64,000 nucleotides of DNA from Ooceraea biroi (lineage: Eukaryota > Arthropoda > Insecta > Hymenoptera > Formicidae). The translations under genes were made by a program, and so were the position numbers. This document shows, one piece after another, positions 33,277-46,900 of this stretch (its first letter is position 1; every line of letters begins with the position of its first letter). The notes beneath the pieces are model-generated. The model was given only the letters and a program-made list of their open reading frames with translations, was not told the DNA's origin and ran no database searches. The stretch lies in NCBI RefSeq assembly GCF_003672135.1, contig NC_039507.1, forward strand, positions 16,732,278 through 16,796,277. The letters run 5' to 3'.

Positions 33277-33405
33277 TCTTCAAAGAGAATTACCTTGCCG
33301 CACTGAAGCTTCGGCTGTCAAGAATTCTCGATCTATTTTTCAGGTAGCCTATTATCAATATTGTGGACGTACGAATGTGTGCCCAGATATATTCGAGATA
33401 CAACT
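33277..33405 (+). repeat. Structured dispersed sequence, copy 1
   Basis: It matches 52005-52150 with gaps. Shared words are AGAAT.ACCTTGCCGC, AGCTTCGGCTG (a stem with TTCG loop), ATTCTC..ATATTTTTCAG, ACGTGTG..CA and CGAGATACA.CTCC. It may be a repeat or a non-coding RNA-derived sequence. I recognise no snRNA, tRNA or SRP RNA in it. Confidence 0.45.
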
Positions 33406-34270
33406 CCATTTCCATCGGGATATATATTGCATATACCTTTTTTTAATATAAAATGCATAAAGTAAGAAAACGAATTACGTTGTGTTATTTTTTAATGTTT
33501 ATTAGACATCAAAAAGCAATCCTATTCTTTACGACGTGCAATAAAAAAAAGCATGGGTCTCACAATCCTTTCTCCGATAAATAAGCGCAATACAAAAAAG
33601 ATTAGTTTTACTGGATCGACCTCACCTAGACATCTGTGTGGCAATCTCATTGAAAGATAATAGCATCACGCTGCGAGTACGTGTATACGAGTGTATTACC
33701 AACCTGGGACGCGAAATTGAGAGAAAATAAGATCGATCACTGCCTTGATAAAGAAAGAAGTCTATCCGCGAACCTTTGAGATTGTGCTTCGTAGAATGAT
33801 AAAGCTTTAACGATGATTCCACATAATACCCCCCTCAGAACCCCAAGGTTCTGTGATTCCGCGGGCAGTAAATGCTTCCTGTCAGAACGAAATTGCACGA
33901 CGAGAGGAGGTATAGAAATCTATTGTGAACCTTACTTGTCGCTGTTCGCAGCTCGTAAAAAAATTCCGTTGGACAAGCTCGAAATGCTTTCGTAAGACCG
34001 TCCGTCTCCTGCAAGCTCTTCACTCGCGATTCCCTTCTTTTATTCCGTGACCAGAATGCAATTTCCACGAAACAGGCAAACGTAGCGAGTTTCGAAGAAC
34101 CGGTACAATGTCGACGTCCAGATGTCGTCACGTCGTACCCTTTAAAGAATGGAATAGAAAAGTGCGCAAAGTATACGCGCGTGTACCTGGTACGAGACAG
34201 TTTCTTGGTCTCCGCACAGATATCTGAACAAATACGTACACTAACATCAAGAACGATGCAAATTCAAGTA

Positions 34271-35209
34271 GGGGAGACCGGTGTCAATTGTAACAGGTGT
34301 CAAATGTAACAGAGCTTATTTTAGAGCCACCTTATATAAAAACACGAAGTAGCCTTCATTAAGTAATAAGAGACAACTTTTCGCATTACCGTCCCGAATG
34401 TGGTCATCGTAACGTTCTTGTTGTCCACGTTATCCCCAAATTTACGGAAATTGCGACCAAAAGTAAATATTCTCTCACAAATCTTTTTTGGTGCACAACT
34501 TAGGTTACTGTATTTATTCAAAATTCGATAACAGCCCATTATTATATGTTGCCTGAACTATCTTATTGTGTAGGTTAGATATTTTAGGTAAAGAAACATA
34601 TAAGAAAATAACAGGATAATTTCGGAAATGGCATAGAGGTGTCGTTTGTAACATCCTGGGATGTTACAATTGACATCTATACATTTACTTCGTATGTTTT
34701 AATATACATTTTTTGGTAATTATTTAGCTACCGGGTGAAAAATGGTGAAACCAAGACCAAGAAAAACCGAAAGGGGAATAATCTGCCAAACATCTCAGCT
34801 GCACTGATAAAAATGTTTCTTTTATATGTATTAATTGTTTCTCTGATTAATATTTTTGTTTATGTTTCACTTGGTTTTTAGAATTTCGTTTTGTTTGGTT
34901 CTTATTGCTTTACTTCTCGTTTCATTATTTCAATGTTTACTCGATATTATTTATAATAAAAGTATTTGTTACAATTGACACCAGCCCTGTTACAATTGAC
35001 ACCAGAGAGGTGTCGATAGTAACGCTCGTCGCACTATGATAAAAATGGAATATATTTCGAGACGATTCCCGATAGCTATATTATAAAAATCTGATAAGTA
35101 GCACCAAACTTGAAGGTTTGTTCCAAACAAATGTGAAACAAAAATTGCGAACGGTTTACTGAAAAAAAAATGTTATTGAATTTTTGTTACAATCGACACC
35201 GGTCTCCCC
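34271..35209 (+). mobile_element. Pogo-like element, 939 bp, defective
   Basis: Terminal inverted repeats GGGGAGACCGGTGTC.ATTG are flanked by TA on each side (34269-34270, 35210-35211). An ATG near 34742 opens MVKPRPRKTERGIICQTSQL, like the basic start of pogo/Tigger transposases, but it is short and no catalytic region follows. Repeated GTGTCAATTGTAAC subterminal motifs occur near both ends. Confidence 0.8.
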
Positions 35210-35279
35210 TATTAAATAACAACTGGTTTTATAGTAACATATATATCTAGGTGCTAGAATTCAGTATCCCCTTTCTCTC

Positions 35280-36780
35280 ATCCCTCTCAAATTACGCGCG
35301 AGCGTAGATTATGAAGCGTATATACCACGCGTATAATTTCAGGGAACGGTGCACGAATGGGATACGCGCGGCAAGAGATCCGGAAAGGAACATGTTTATT
35401 TTCACGGACGACACTGTGTAAATCAAACTTATAGGAAAGGTGAAGACGCGAGAAGTACGGAAACGATATGGGAAAGCGGCTCGTACGGGAAGGCTCGTGT
35501 ACGCGCGATCTCGATAAGAACTTTGTCTCTGGCCTCCGACCTTTTCGCACGACGCCACGCCATGGACGCGTTGGACGTAATGCATTTCGGACGTGGGCGA
35601 TTTGAGCGCAAGCTAATGAGTTCCTGGACTGTGGGATATTGGCATGCGACTTATAAGGATGCGCGCCAATCAGAGAAAGAGGGAGAATAGCAAACACAAG
35701 ATCGATGCATCCCCGGGGATAGATGATCCTTCTCTCGTACTCACTGTTATTTGTAAGTTCTGATCCGGGGTCGGGCTCCCGCCGACTGCAAGAGGCTCCT
35801 CTCTATTACTCTGAGCCCCGACAGAGAGATAGGATCGGGAGGCGGCAATAACGCATTTTGAGGAAGCACTCTTGCCCTCTATCATTCCCGCCGATCAGCC
35901 GTCCATGGCGATGTAGAACATACCTGATGATGCCCCTCGACGTATCGCTAATGTAACGGCAAACCGTCATTATCTCGAATTTGTATTTGTCTAGCTCTCG
36001 CGTGGAATCTATGCATCTCACGCAATGTACACGAAGCTTGAGGCATTCGTAAGCTGCCACTACCACGAGAATGCACGAGAGAACGTGGCTATTCTTCTAT
36101 TCTTTTCTTTTCTTTGCTTGATAAACTCGTACAGTTTCAGCTGTTCCAATGTATTTTGGCAGTGATGCTGGATCTTATTATTATCTTTGGCTCCACATTC
36201 CTTACAGGGCCATAGCTCACTTCTCTCTTGTATACATGTCTTGCGCACGTAAGTTATAGTAGTACACGAGACTCATAGCTTAACGCTAGGTTCGAACGGC
36301 TATATTAGAGAAATTTTCTTGGCAGGATACTCTCGATGGTTTGCCTTCCGAGAAAAAAGCAAGCGTATACAATTTTCGGTTCTGCCAGGAATCGAACTCG
36401 GAATTTCTAGCTTTGTAGATCAATGCGTTATCCACTGGATTGACCGGCAAATCTATGCGGATTTTTTTTAGCAAACTTCGAACGCAAAACTTGGTATTAA
36501 GAATTAATATAATACAAAGTTTTACGTTACCGAAAGGTGTGTCCGTGCGAATTTTTTAAATAAAATCGAAATATGAACTTTATATTAATTTTTAATAATA
36601 ATTTTGCATTACCAGGTCTGTATGAATTTTTCTAACACGATTTGAACGCAAAACTTTGCATTAATTCTTGTACAAGGTTTAGCCTCTGAATTTTGCTTTC
36701 GCAAAATATCGGACTTTCTGGTCAATACCACGTCAGACTCGCCTCAACCCCGGCTTTCAACTATCTCTAATTAATGCTTT
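35280..36780. other. GC-rich patch and decayed repeats, no gene
   Basis: The interval 35280-36070 is GC-rich with overlapping arginine-rich frames on both strands, none recognisable. At 36455-36665 three diverged copies of a GGATTTTTT..AACGCAAAACTT motif follow one another. Confidence 0.4.
36378..36455 (-). other. tRNA-like sequence, possibly a SINE head
   Basis: The minus strand reads like a tRNA: a box A-like AATCCAGTGGATAACGC, an anticodon-loop-like TGATCTACAAAGCTAG, and a good box B GAGTTCGATTCC followed by CTGGCAG. A 5' TTGCCGG can pair with that 3' segment, but the T and anticodon stems have mismatches. It is more likely a tRNA-derived SINE or pseudogene than a working tRNA. Confidence 0.4.
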
Positions 36781-38640
36781 ACCTTCGATGCATTTGTGCA
36801 AGTATACCGTAGGTATGCAAGGTAGATTCTCTGACGCGACTCGTCCGCTATTTTTACGGGCGATTGACGGGATTCGGGTTTTACTGCGTGCACGGCATGC
36901 ATGCACACTTGGGAGAGACCGTAAGCCTTCGGTCCGAGGAATACGAACGGAGGTAATTCCATCACGAACCCGAACCCACCTACCTAGCGACCCAGCTACC
37001 TACCTACGCGCTCGAGCACGAATGCTCGCCACCTTGGTGCACCGCGGGACGCACACGTGCACGCGTGCACGTGCACGAGTTCGCGCGCACCGTCCCACCG
37101 CTGACTCGCCTCCGCTCCGTTCATAATTCCGCCGCGCCGCGCACAATCCGGTACACTTTATCTCCGCTTATCTGCGCCAGCGAGGAATCGTAAATTCGAG
37201 CTCGAAGGCAAGGTTGCGCGTGTTCCTCGCGCCGTATTTCTTCGCTTTCAAAAAACATCGATTCTTCTTTTCATCTACATCGGTCGAGCTGCTTTCGTTC
37301 CTTAGTGGTAACTCTTGTACTTTTTATTAGGCGTTACATATAAATCCTCGCTTCTAGTTTCGTTTGAAAGTTACATTCATTTTTCATTTCTGTTATATGA
37401 AATATTGCACATTTTTCTCGGAAATATAATATTAATGTATAATTTTTTTTCCACGTGCACTTGTAATATGAAATCTTTTCCTACTTGTTATGTTATGATT
37501 ATCATTATAGTCAGTATGAATTTATAGGTTTTTGAAGAAAGACGTAATCGCTGTGCCGCATCCATCGACCGCAAGACTTTTAATTTGCCGTCACGCGGCG
37601 ACAGATCAAATGAAAAACTGCATAACGTGCTCCGAATACAAATCGCCACAAAAGAAAGAGAAACGAATAAAACTGGAGAACGTCCGACTTTACGCTGAAA
37701 AGCTTTACGAACGTGTGCACGATCTGGACGAATCTGGTATGAATGCAAATGAGAGTACGCTAAGTGCAAGTGAAATGCGGGGAAACGAGAACGGCAGTAC
37801 AACAGGATAAATACGTATAGAAATAATGTCTGCGGGAAGAAAGAAGTTAATGAGGCGCGCGCGCACGGTGTAAATAACGGTCCTGATTTTCTGAGGGACG
37901 CGGGGATACGCGGGGAGGTTGTAAAAAACCCCACTGTCATGATACAGTCCCTGGATGCTGTCCGTGTTCTGGACCAAGTCATCGACATTGCGACGAAGAC
38001 GTCTATCTTGCGGCGTTACCTTTTAGGTCCGCTGGTAAACTCGTCCAGACGCCGAGCATCTACCTGCCTCGTCATCCGCTTCCGATTGTCGACGTTTTTG
38101 CTACGAGCGAATTGAGGCACTCTACGATTATCGCGTACGGGTTCGTTCCGTGCGTGTATCCGTTTAATTTCCGGCCTGAACGATAAAACGACTCTGCCGC
38201 GTTCGCGGGCAAGCGGATTAAAAGAACAAATCGTAGGAAAGACGGTAAAGAAAGACGAAGAGACGGAGTGGAGAGATCGAGCACCTGATTTGCGGAGATC
38301 GGGAAAACAGAAGAAAAGGGAATCGAAGATAGCTCTCGCGGCCACACGGTGGGCCTGCACCTGCCATTATCGCCATAAAGGACAATTTATATTCAAATGG
38401 CACGCGGAAAAATAACGCGGGCTAATATTTCAGAGCGCCACGAAATAAGCAAGTTCTTCGTTAATCGCCGCGCAACCGATAATCAAGCAATAACGAGTTT
38501 GCAACTAATGATATTGAATCAGATAATTAGAGACTGCGTATCGCAAAAATTGCTAATTGCGTAAAACGGTAATTAAGTAATGGATAGCAAAAACTAAACA
38601 CAATTTTTAGCTTTTAACATATATATACCTTTCTATCTAG
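36780..38640. other. GC-rich then mixed DNA, no gene supported
   Basis: It includes an alternating purine-pyrimidine stretch at about 37050-37086 (ACGTGCACGCGTGCACGTGC) that is palindromic and could adopt Z-DNA. Open frames at 37488-38360 show no family resemblance. Confidence 0.4.
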
Positions 38641-38673
38641 GGTTAAATATATATATATATATATATATATCCA
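38641..38673. repeat. (AT)n microsatellite between short direct repeats
   Basis: An AT run flanked by CCTTTCTATCTAG at about 38630-38642 and again at about 38673-38686. Confidence 0.85.
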
Positions 38674-38704
38674 CCTTTCTATCTAGAGTTCTATAAGTTT
38701 GTTT

Positions 38705-39323
38705 GCGTTACATGCCCTAATGTACACACGTCAGAGTTTACTTAGGTCATGGGTAAAATAGAGCAAATGGGTTCACTTGCTGCAATTGCTTGCAACACGA
38801 ACGGATTTGAGCATTCTCTTCCACGATTTCCCACTCACAAGCTGTGTGTACATATCGTTTTTTGCTTTCAAGTCATAGAATTATTTAGCTTATCCATAAT
38901 TTATTCAAACATATCGACTTTTTATTAATTTCGATATATAATTATACATAAGGCCAATAAATTTTTTAAAATGTTAAAAATTTGAACTTATCGTATTATG
39001 TTATTATTAGGTACGTTATACAATACAATATAAATTTTATTGAGTTATTTATATTACTTTCAGAACATATTACATTGAATATTTAAATATTTACAATGCA
39101 TGCACACGCGCAAAAATTTATGCCACAATTCTTTATTTATTCCACATCAAAATATTTTACATTTATTAGAAGACCGTGCGCATAGAGAGAGGATATGCTC
39201 CAAATTATCTCCTTGGATCACGCTTCAAAGTGACACAAACTCCTAGTCACCACAGTATTTCCGGTGACACGAACGTATTGGAGCACGTTGGAACGAGTTG
39301 AAATGTATTGGGGCATGTAACGC
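38705..39323. mobile_element. Putative 619-bp inverted-repeat element
   Basis: GCGTTACATGCCC at the left end is matched by its inverse GGGCATGTAACGC at the right end, with partial agreement further in (AATGTACA against AATACATT). AT-rich interior, no coding sequence, target duplication not resolved. Confidence 0.5.
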
Positions 39324-42300
39324 GAAGAAACCTTATTTGATTTTCATTGAATGTAATCGACGTGTGGTAATCGGAACACTTCTCCTGCAAATCAGATATT
39401 CCACGATAAAAGTAATAGATCGATCTATGACGGATTCATAATTATTCGATTGTAACAAACCTGAATATTTACACGTGAAACACCTTCAGGAATGAGAGAG
39501 AAATAAATTTCTAATCCCAGTTCTTTACTTGCCTCATACATGAAATATGCATTCTTGCATAAACATCCGCGATCTACTTATGCCTCGTACAAGCCGGCTG
39601 ATCCGCAAAATATCGAGGCTTCCTTCGCGTGTAACTTGCTAAAGTGCGCCAGAAAAACGTCGGCCGAACAAAAGAGAACGACGATAGTCTCGCCCGGTAT
39701 TACAATTAGCTTTGCAAATATTGTTCCATGGTCGGTGCCGTGCAGCATCGCTCGCTCGGGAATACCTTTTTCTTGACTATGGCGCGCCGCTTCCGCGAAC
39801 AAAGAGCCAAGAATGCCGCGATCGAGGGCCCGACCCGTTCGGTTTCGCATTAACGCTGTTTCACCAGGCAAGAAGAGGAAAATCGGCCGATCGTGGAAGA
39901 CCAATCGATCGCGTATTGCCGCTAAAAGCGTTTGTTGGCGTGCGAGCACCCAGGTTGGAAGTTGCTCTTACAGCTGCGACGTCGGCAACAACCGGCGCTA
40001 GCCGGTTCCAGAAGTAGGTCCGCGCTTATCAGAAACGCGCCGGCTTTCCTTATTACTTTTGCGCGTCTTCTCGGCCTCATACGCACCTGTCCCGATCGAG
40101 AATCGACCGGGTATATTAAAAGCCCGATCACGCCGCCGGATGATTTCTCGTTATTGAACTATCATGCTACTACATGGCAACATAATCTATGGTCAGGATC
40201 GGATCTACTACCCAGACGCTTGAAATAGAAACGTTACTCTGTTGCTGTAGACTGTAGAGAGATGTCGACCATAACATTTTATCTCTCGAGAGAATAAGAG
40301 TTTAACGATTGATGGTTTTCTGTTATCTAATTGAAGCATTGAAATTGATCTTTTTGGAATGTGTTACACATTTTTCAATAAGCACTTTTCTAATTACTTC
40401 CTGCCCTAATTTGCTGCAAAAGAAAAATAGCGCTTTCCTGCGCTATAAAGGATATTACCATAACAGGATGCTAGCGTAATTCGCTATAATTGGACTTATT
40501 AAGGAAACGACGAGTTCCTCAGCTGCTCTGCACATATAATTTTATTTAACGTGGTGATGCGCGGATTGGTCAGAGACGCATTAATATATACGCTTTTAAT
40601 TCCATCCCAAGGCGCAAAAAATTTGTATATTGCCAATTGTATGGATTGCAGTCTCCGATTCAGGAATTGCTATCTGTGCCTTATAGCATTTACATACAAG
40701 ACGTGTAGTAGCGTAGAGCGTCAATCGCTTTTACGACTTAATCGACATTATCTAAAGAAATATCTCCATATTCTTAACGCTAACCTTGACAAAATCTTAA
40801 AGACATAATCTTAAATTGATATCAGAAATTGAAATAAAACTATAAAGTATAAAGTATTTAAATTTAAATGCAAAAACAAACATAAAGAACAGCGTGCACA
40901 TAAAATATTCAAAATTATATATAATTTTTCTAAAATACATTGTGTACAAAACACAAAATGTTTACGTTGTATGTTTAAGTACTCGATGTACATGTCTTAT
41001 AAATATAGTTTATAATATGTACTTTTCAGAGATTTTCCTGGAACATATTTTATCGGCAAATAAGAAAGAACCACTTTGAGATGCGAAAAAGCCATAGCAT
41101 GTTTGGAATATATTATCGAAAATGATCATTAAATGATTTTATAAGGTTAAGATTAAGATCGTGATTAAGATAATTATCTTTATCGGATCTTTATCAGATG
41201 AGTAACTCAAAGTAACTCGGGAAGGCTCTTCTCTAGAATGCGCGTATTAATATATTCTTTATAGGACAGCTCATCGACAAAGTAATGGGGTTGGCTTGAG
41301 GAAGTAAACTTTTACGTGCACATTTCTTGTAAATTGGATTAGCACAGATTATTTGTCCATTAAAGTTGGCCACGATTAAAAATTGCAAAAAGTGGAGGAG
41401 ACCGTGTAGCTCGGATTTCAACATCGTCATCAGCATCCGACGAAAACGATCGATGTGCTTTTCCAGTCCACATATCGTCCTCAATCGGATCCGTCAGATC
41501 ACAAGGAAAAACATAATGATCAATCCGTTAATCGGCACAACGCGGTACCGTCTATCAGAGCATGTCGAAGTATTTTGAGATGATCAAATCGATCGATCAA
41601 TGGTCGATCGATTTGCAGTCAGTCGTGTCCGTGCAAGAAAAAGTCTGAGAAATCCGCAGAATGATTTCTTCGGCGTTTCTCACGTCCTCCTCCCTCATCT
41701 TCTCAAAGAGAAGAGAGCGGAGGGAAAGAGACCTGGACAAACCCGTGACGATGACGACGGCGGCGTCATGGCGAAGAGGCAGGGACACCGTAAATTACCT
41801 CGAACGTGTTACTCATATTAATAAAGCAGTTTTTGCCGGGGCACTCGCCGCCGCGGTTATACGCTCATTACCATAGAGAAGACCGCCGGCTAACTGAAAC
41901 GCGATGGCTGTTAGTGCGCGTCGCGGTCGACGTCGTCGACGCCATCGCCGTCACCGTCACCGTCACCGTCGTTGCAGATACCGCGTGCACAGCCAGCCGG
42001 ATTAATTAGATGCCGCGGAAGTTACCAAGGTCATAATACGTCGTATTCCTCCCCTTTCGTCCGCAGCGGTTCGCTGTCGTCGGTTGCAAAAACAGAACGA
42101 AAAAGCGGATGATAAAGCCGGGGTAATTATTATTAATCACGATGATTGAACTATTTTCGCCGACGGCGCCGCGTGGTTAGCAAGCCGAGAACCGAGACAG
42201 ATCTGGAGGAAGAAAAAGGAAGGAAAAGAAAGAGCGAGAGAGAGAGAGAGAAGAGAAAGAGTATCACGAACACGATAAGACATCGATTAAATCTTCTCAA

Positions 42301-42645
42301 GTCTTCTTAACTCTTCACTATCGTCGTATCTGATCCAGAATCCATATCCTACGTCGAAAGTGTCCGTAATTTTGTCATGCTTGATAGCTTCTTTTCCGTC
42401 AAGATAAGTAAGCGTGAATATATTATTTTTGCTTGAGATTTAGCTTTTTTCATAGTGTTTCGAAAATGTTGCAAAAATAAAAATTCCTATATTATATTTC
42501 TCTTATCTAATTATGGAAATTAAAATGGAACAAGGAACAAATGTAATCTCACCAAATGTTTCGAGCATATCTTTTAATTAAGAATGAATTTACATAAAAT
42601 TAAAAATTAAAGATTAAAAATTTCTTATATTGCAGATATATAATA
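39324..42645. other. No gene supported; GC-rich patches
   Basis: GC-rich patches at 39540-40230 and 41590-42200 (including GTCACC repeats at about 41950-41975 and GA runs at 42235-42255) alternate with AT-rich DNA. Open frames overlap on both strands without recognisable domains. Confidence 0.4.
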
Positions 42646-43933
42646 TTGGGTTGGCCAAAAAGTAATTGCGTTTTTTTCCAATAGATGGACATACATGTCT
42701 TGAAATGTAACTAACTTCATTCTAAACCGCAAATTCATTATGTAGGTTAACCAACTCACAGTTCAAACTTGTTTTAGAAAAAGAAAGTACACGATTTCGT
42801 TAACAATTGTTTGTTTGCCGTCGATTTCAAAATGGAAAATCAAAAAGAACATTTTTGTCATATTTTGTTTTATTACTTCCGAAAAGGGAAAAACGCTGTG
42901 CAAGCTCATCAAAAGTTATGTCATGTATATGGCGAAGATGCTTTAAAACTGCGGCAGTGTCAATTGGTTTACTAAATTTCGATCTGGAGATTTTAATGTG
43001 AAAGATGCGCCACGCTCAGGAAGGCCAATCGAAATTGATGATGACAAAATAAAGGCACTGATCGATTCCAATCGGCGTTTAACGACACGAGAGATTGCTG
43101 AGAATCTTAACATATCGAAATCGAGTGTTGAAAACCATTTAAAACGACTTGGATACATTAGTAAGCTCGATATTTGGGTACCACATAAGCTGAAAGAAAT
43201 TCATCTCACTAAGCGTATTGACATCTGCGATTCTCTTTTGAAACGTGAGGAAAATGATCCATTTTTTAAATGTATGATAACAGGCGACGAAAAATGGATC
43301 GTCTACAACAACGTCAAACGAAAAAGATCGTGGAGCAAGCGTGATGAACCTGCTCAAAGCACTTGAAAAGCAGATATTCACCAAAGAAAGATTATGCTGT
43401 CAGTCTGGTGGGACTTTAAAGGTATTGTGTATTTTGAGCTGCTTGCAAGGAATCAAACCATTAATTCAGACGTATACTGTCGTCAACTGGATAAATTAAA
43501 TGATGCCATCAAACAGAAACGTCCAGAAGTGGTGAATCGCAAAAGTGTTGTGTTTCACCATGATAACGCTAGACCACGTACAAGTTTGGTCACTCGTGAA
43601 AAATTGTTGCAGCTTGGATGGGATGTGTTACCACATCCACCATATTCGCCAGACCTGGCACCATCAGATTACCATTTGTTTCGTTCTTTGCAAAACGCCT
43701 TGAATGGTAAAACCTTTACTGCTGATGAGGATATCAAATCGTTGTTGGAATTGTTTTTTGCTAAAAAAGATAAGAACTTTTTTGAGCGCGGAATCATGAA
43801 GTTGCCTGAAAAATAGCAAAAGATAATCAAACAAAATGGACAATATATTGTTTAATAAAGTTTTTGTTTCCCATGAAAAATTCGCCTTTTATTTATATAA
43901 AAAAAAAACGTAATTACTTTTTGGCCAATCCAA
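42646..43933 (+). mobile_element. Full-length mariner, 1288 bp, TA-flanked
   Basis: Terminal repeats TTGGGTTGGCCAAAAAGTAA and inverse TTGGATTGGCCAAAAAGTAA are flanked by TA (42644-42645 and 43934-43935). The length is that of an intact mariner. It holds a single transposase gene on the plus strand, described separately. The near-perfect ends suggest a fairly recent insertion. Confidence 0.96.
42832..43861 (+). pseudogene. Mariner transposase, inactivated by three lesions
   Basis: Cut-and-paste DNA transposase. It starts MENQKEHFCHILFYYFRKGK, then one extra base near 42965 shifts the frame just before W-F-T-K-F. It continues with RSGRPIEIDDDKIKALID, WVPHKLKEIHLTKR and TGDEKWIVY. A TGA at 43364-43366 interrupts AQST.KADIH, apparently a single-base change from a Ser codon. 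HHDNARPRT and APSDYHLFRS follow, with 34 residues between the last two catalytic Asp, the DD34D signature. A TAG at 43814-43816 replaces an expected Trp after KLPEK. All three catalytic Asp remain, so it is a young pseudogene. Confidence 0.95.
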
Positions 43934-43935
43934 TA

Positions 43936-46900
43936 ATATAGAGATAACATAATTTTATTATAATTATGCTATAAAGCTGATTTCTTTTCAGAAATGAGAA
44001 TTGGTCTTCGATTTGTCAAAATAGCTTTATAGTTATTAAAATTTTCTGTTTTTATTTTATATATAATTTGATATTTGCGATCGTTTTACGTATGTATAAT
44101 GTGCAATCTCGCACATTCACCTATAGATATTCACATATCTTGTTAATCCTTCCGGCATTTCTTTCTTGTGTATTTTCTTTTAAAACTTTGAAAACTTTCA
44201 GAAACTTTTTATCTTCTCAACGCAGCTCCGCTTTGCACTGTTCTATTGTGTTCTGCTCCCACTTCTTCTTCCATTCGGACTTTCTTCAATGTATTCAATT
44301 GATTCCACCATTCGTCCCGAATTCGTCAGGGTGATCCAATTTTCGCTGATGTATGCGTCCACTATAACCGCAGCCTTATCGATCGCCTGCACGACGTAAC
44401 AGTGTTTCGCGAAGAAATTCAATTACGTGAGCACGAAGTTTTATCAGCGGTCCTCCTAGCCGGAGCGGAGCCAATCGCTGGCATCTATCGTGCGGCCATG
44501 CACAGAATAATGTTGCGCGCGTTGCTTCACACTTCCGCTGGCAATAAGAGTTTCGATTAACAATCTCCGTGTCGCGATACGTTTCGCCGTTCAGCGAGAA
44601 GGGAGAAAGAATCGTCGCGTAAAGTGAATTCAAAATCGACAAGAGCGAGTGCGCAGCTTCCGCGATAAAGGAGATTCCACCCGGGCGATTCTCTGAGAGA
44701 TGCAAATGGACAGGTACATATATACGTCTCAGCACGCACAGCACGTTCGCAGTGACGATTATCAGTACTCGTCTCGTCCGGAGGAGCGGCTAAATACGCA
44801 CCGGTCTTGTAACAGCATGGACCGTTGCACCGGATATCTATCGCTGCAATTATTCCATCCACGCGGGACTTTCCGTTTAGGAACTCACGAGGAATCCGCG
44901 ACCGACATTAATCGCAATTAACGGCTATCAAATCGCTCGGCATCGGCGCGATTTGCGGTCCATCGCACGCGAGGGATCCACCGAATCGATTTCAATTTCT
45001 TAACCGGCCAATCCTGCAACCCCCTCGCCGCACGTTAAACACGTAAGACTCCATAAGACGCCGAGTGGAATATCGTGTTTCCGATTTTTGCCACTCATGC
45101 TGCATGCGCGTCACCGTATCTCCGAGAGAGATACTTTGTCCATCAGGTCCATTTTTATCCGCCCACGTCTCATGTCTGTCCTTGGCCACGTTCTCTTCGA
45201 TCGATCGGCAATCCTCCGCAACCGATCCTCCATTCGGCGACCCTGGTCGCCGCTGCTTCTCTGACGCTTGCTTTAATAGTCTCGCAATCAAGCTTCTCAA
45301 GTCGGAAACTGCTCTTTGATGTTAAAATTGATTTCTGTTCTTGCATCGATTTTTGGAGAAGTATATTGCACGATTTTATTCTCTTGTAAATGTTTTGATG
45401 TGATGCACAGAGTTTTCTTCTATTACTTTTTACTGAAGAATTGTTTTATGAGAAGATGGGTAAATCTCGATTGATTATCTGTAGTAAACTGGTGCTTCTC
45501 GGTTTTGGTTTTCAGATACGAAGAAAATTGAAGCAAAACTGAGTTGCGATAAAAAAGTTTGGGTTTTATTCTTCCTAACTTTCTTCGTGGGAGCATGAAA
45601 TTTGGGACAAGAACTTCCGCGTAATTTTTTAAACTAAGCTTCATGGTAAGATTCACCGAACTTCAGAAACAGAGTTAAAGGGAAGTAAATGCACTCGGTG
45701 GAAAAGTGGCGCGCGCTTGCAATTTATTTGTTCTTATTTCAGCACACTTCTTATCCGCAAAGCATACAAATATTAATTTTCTGAAACAATGAAATTATTA
45801 ATGTATGCAATAAGAAGTTTATAAGAACAAGAAAGAGGAAAGAAGATTACGACAAGAAAATAAAAAAGAAAGAAATCTTCGTCAAGCAAACTCGATGACG
45901 CAAAAGATTATATCCGAGAAAGTGGTACATCATTAAAGATGCTGTTCAGAGGACAAGATCGTGCTTTCAAAACAGAGTGATCAGTCTTACGATGCACACC
46001 TCCGTCTCGAAATGGCTTGTCCAAGGTTCGCATGTCGATTGCAAAGTGGATGTACATCGGAAATGCATTAGCACACCGTTCGCGCGGCTATTGGCCAACA
46101 TGTTCTCTCTCTCTCTCTCTTTCTCCGTTCCCATCCCATTCTAGAAGAAACCCACGTATTGGGTAAATGATCTGTCGTGGATTGCGATATATTGGAGGAA
46201 GATATTCGCCAGGAAAGTTAGTATCCGTTCCATCTTATTGCGCGGCCGATAAAACCGTGAACTCGTTTGCGTGAGTTGTTCCACGAAAGACGCAGCTCGA
46301 CGAAAATGGTTGGGGAAAGAATTTGGTAATAAAAAATCGGTAATAATAAAGAATTTGGTAATAAAATAAAACAGGACGTTTCCATCATCATCCGCTTCCT
46401 TGTGCATCCACGGACGAGACTAATGAAACCACCAACACGTGAACATGATTACATCAAGGCCATAATTTGAGAACAATGTTAGCACCGTGCTATCTTCTTG
46501 CCTCACGTAGTACCGTACAATTGCCTGCCAGCTGCCTTGACTCGGGATTGATGTAATCACCGATGACAGTCGGCTAACGTGCGCGCCGCCAACCTTCACC
46601 CATCTACCTGATGTGCGACCCCCTTTCGTCGCATTCTTTTTATGCCTACTCGCGTGTACCGTTTGTCAAGAACACTTGGAATATCATTAAGTCTCAGCAT
46701 CGACTGCGGTCATCCCAGATATTTAACTATCGATTAAGCAGGTCGACTGCTTTATCAATGAGATCAGCAATTTTTTAAATCGGCTGGAAAAATGAAAATA
46801 ACGGCTGATAAATGGCATCGGAAACTCGAGAATTCAGGTAACGGATTTCACGATCGGCGAGCCGTTCCTGCGCGAACGTGGAACAGATATAACGCCAATG

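Noticed and set aside
36378..36455. Functional tRNA gene
   Set aside because: Box B is good but the anticodon and T stems contain mismatches, and the sequence sits among decayed repeats; kept only as a tRNA-like element.
37488..38403. Overlapping 166-, 114- and 91-residue minus-strand frames
   Set aside because: Three frames open at once in CpG-rich DNA, none with family resemblance; treated as chance.
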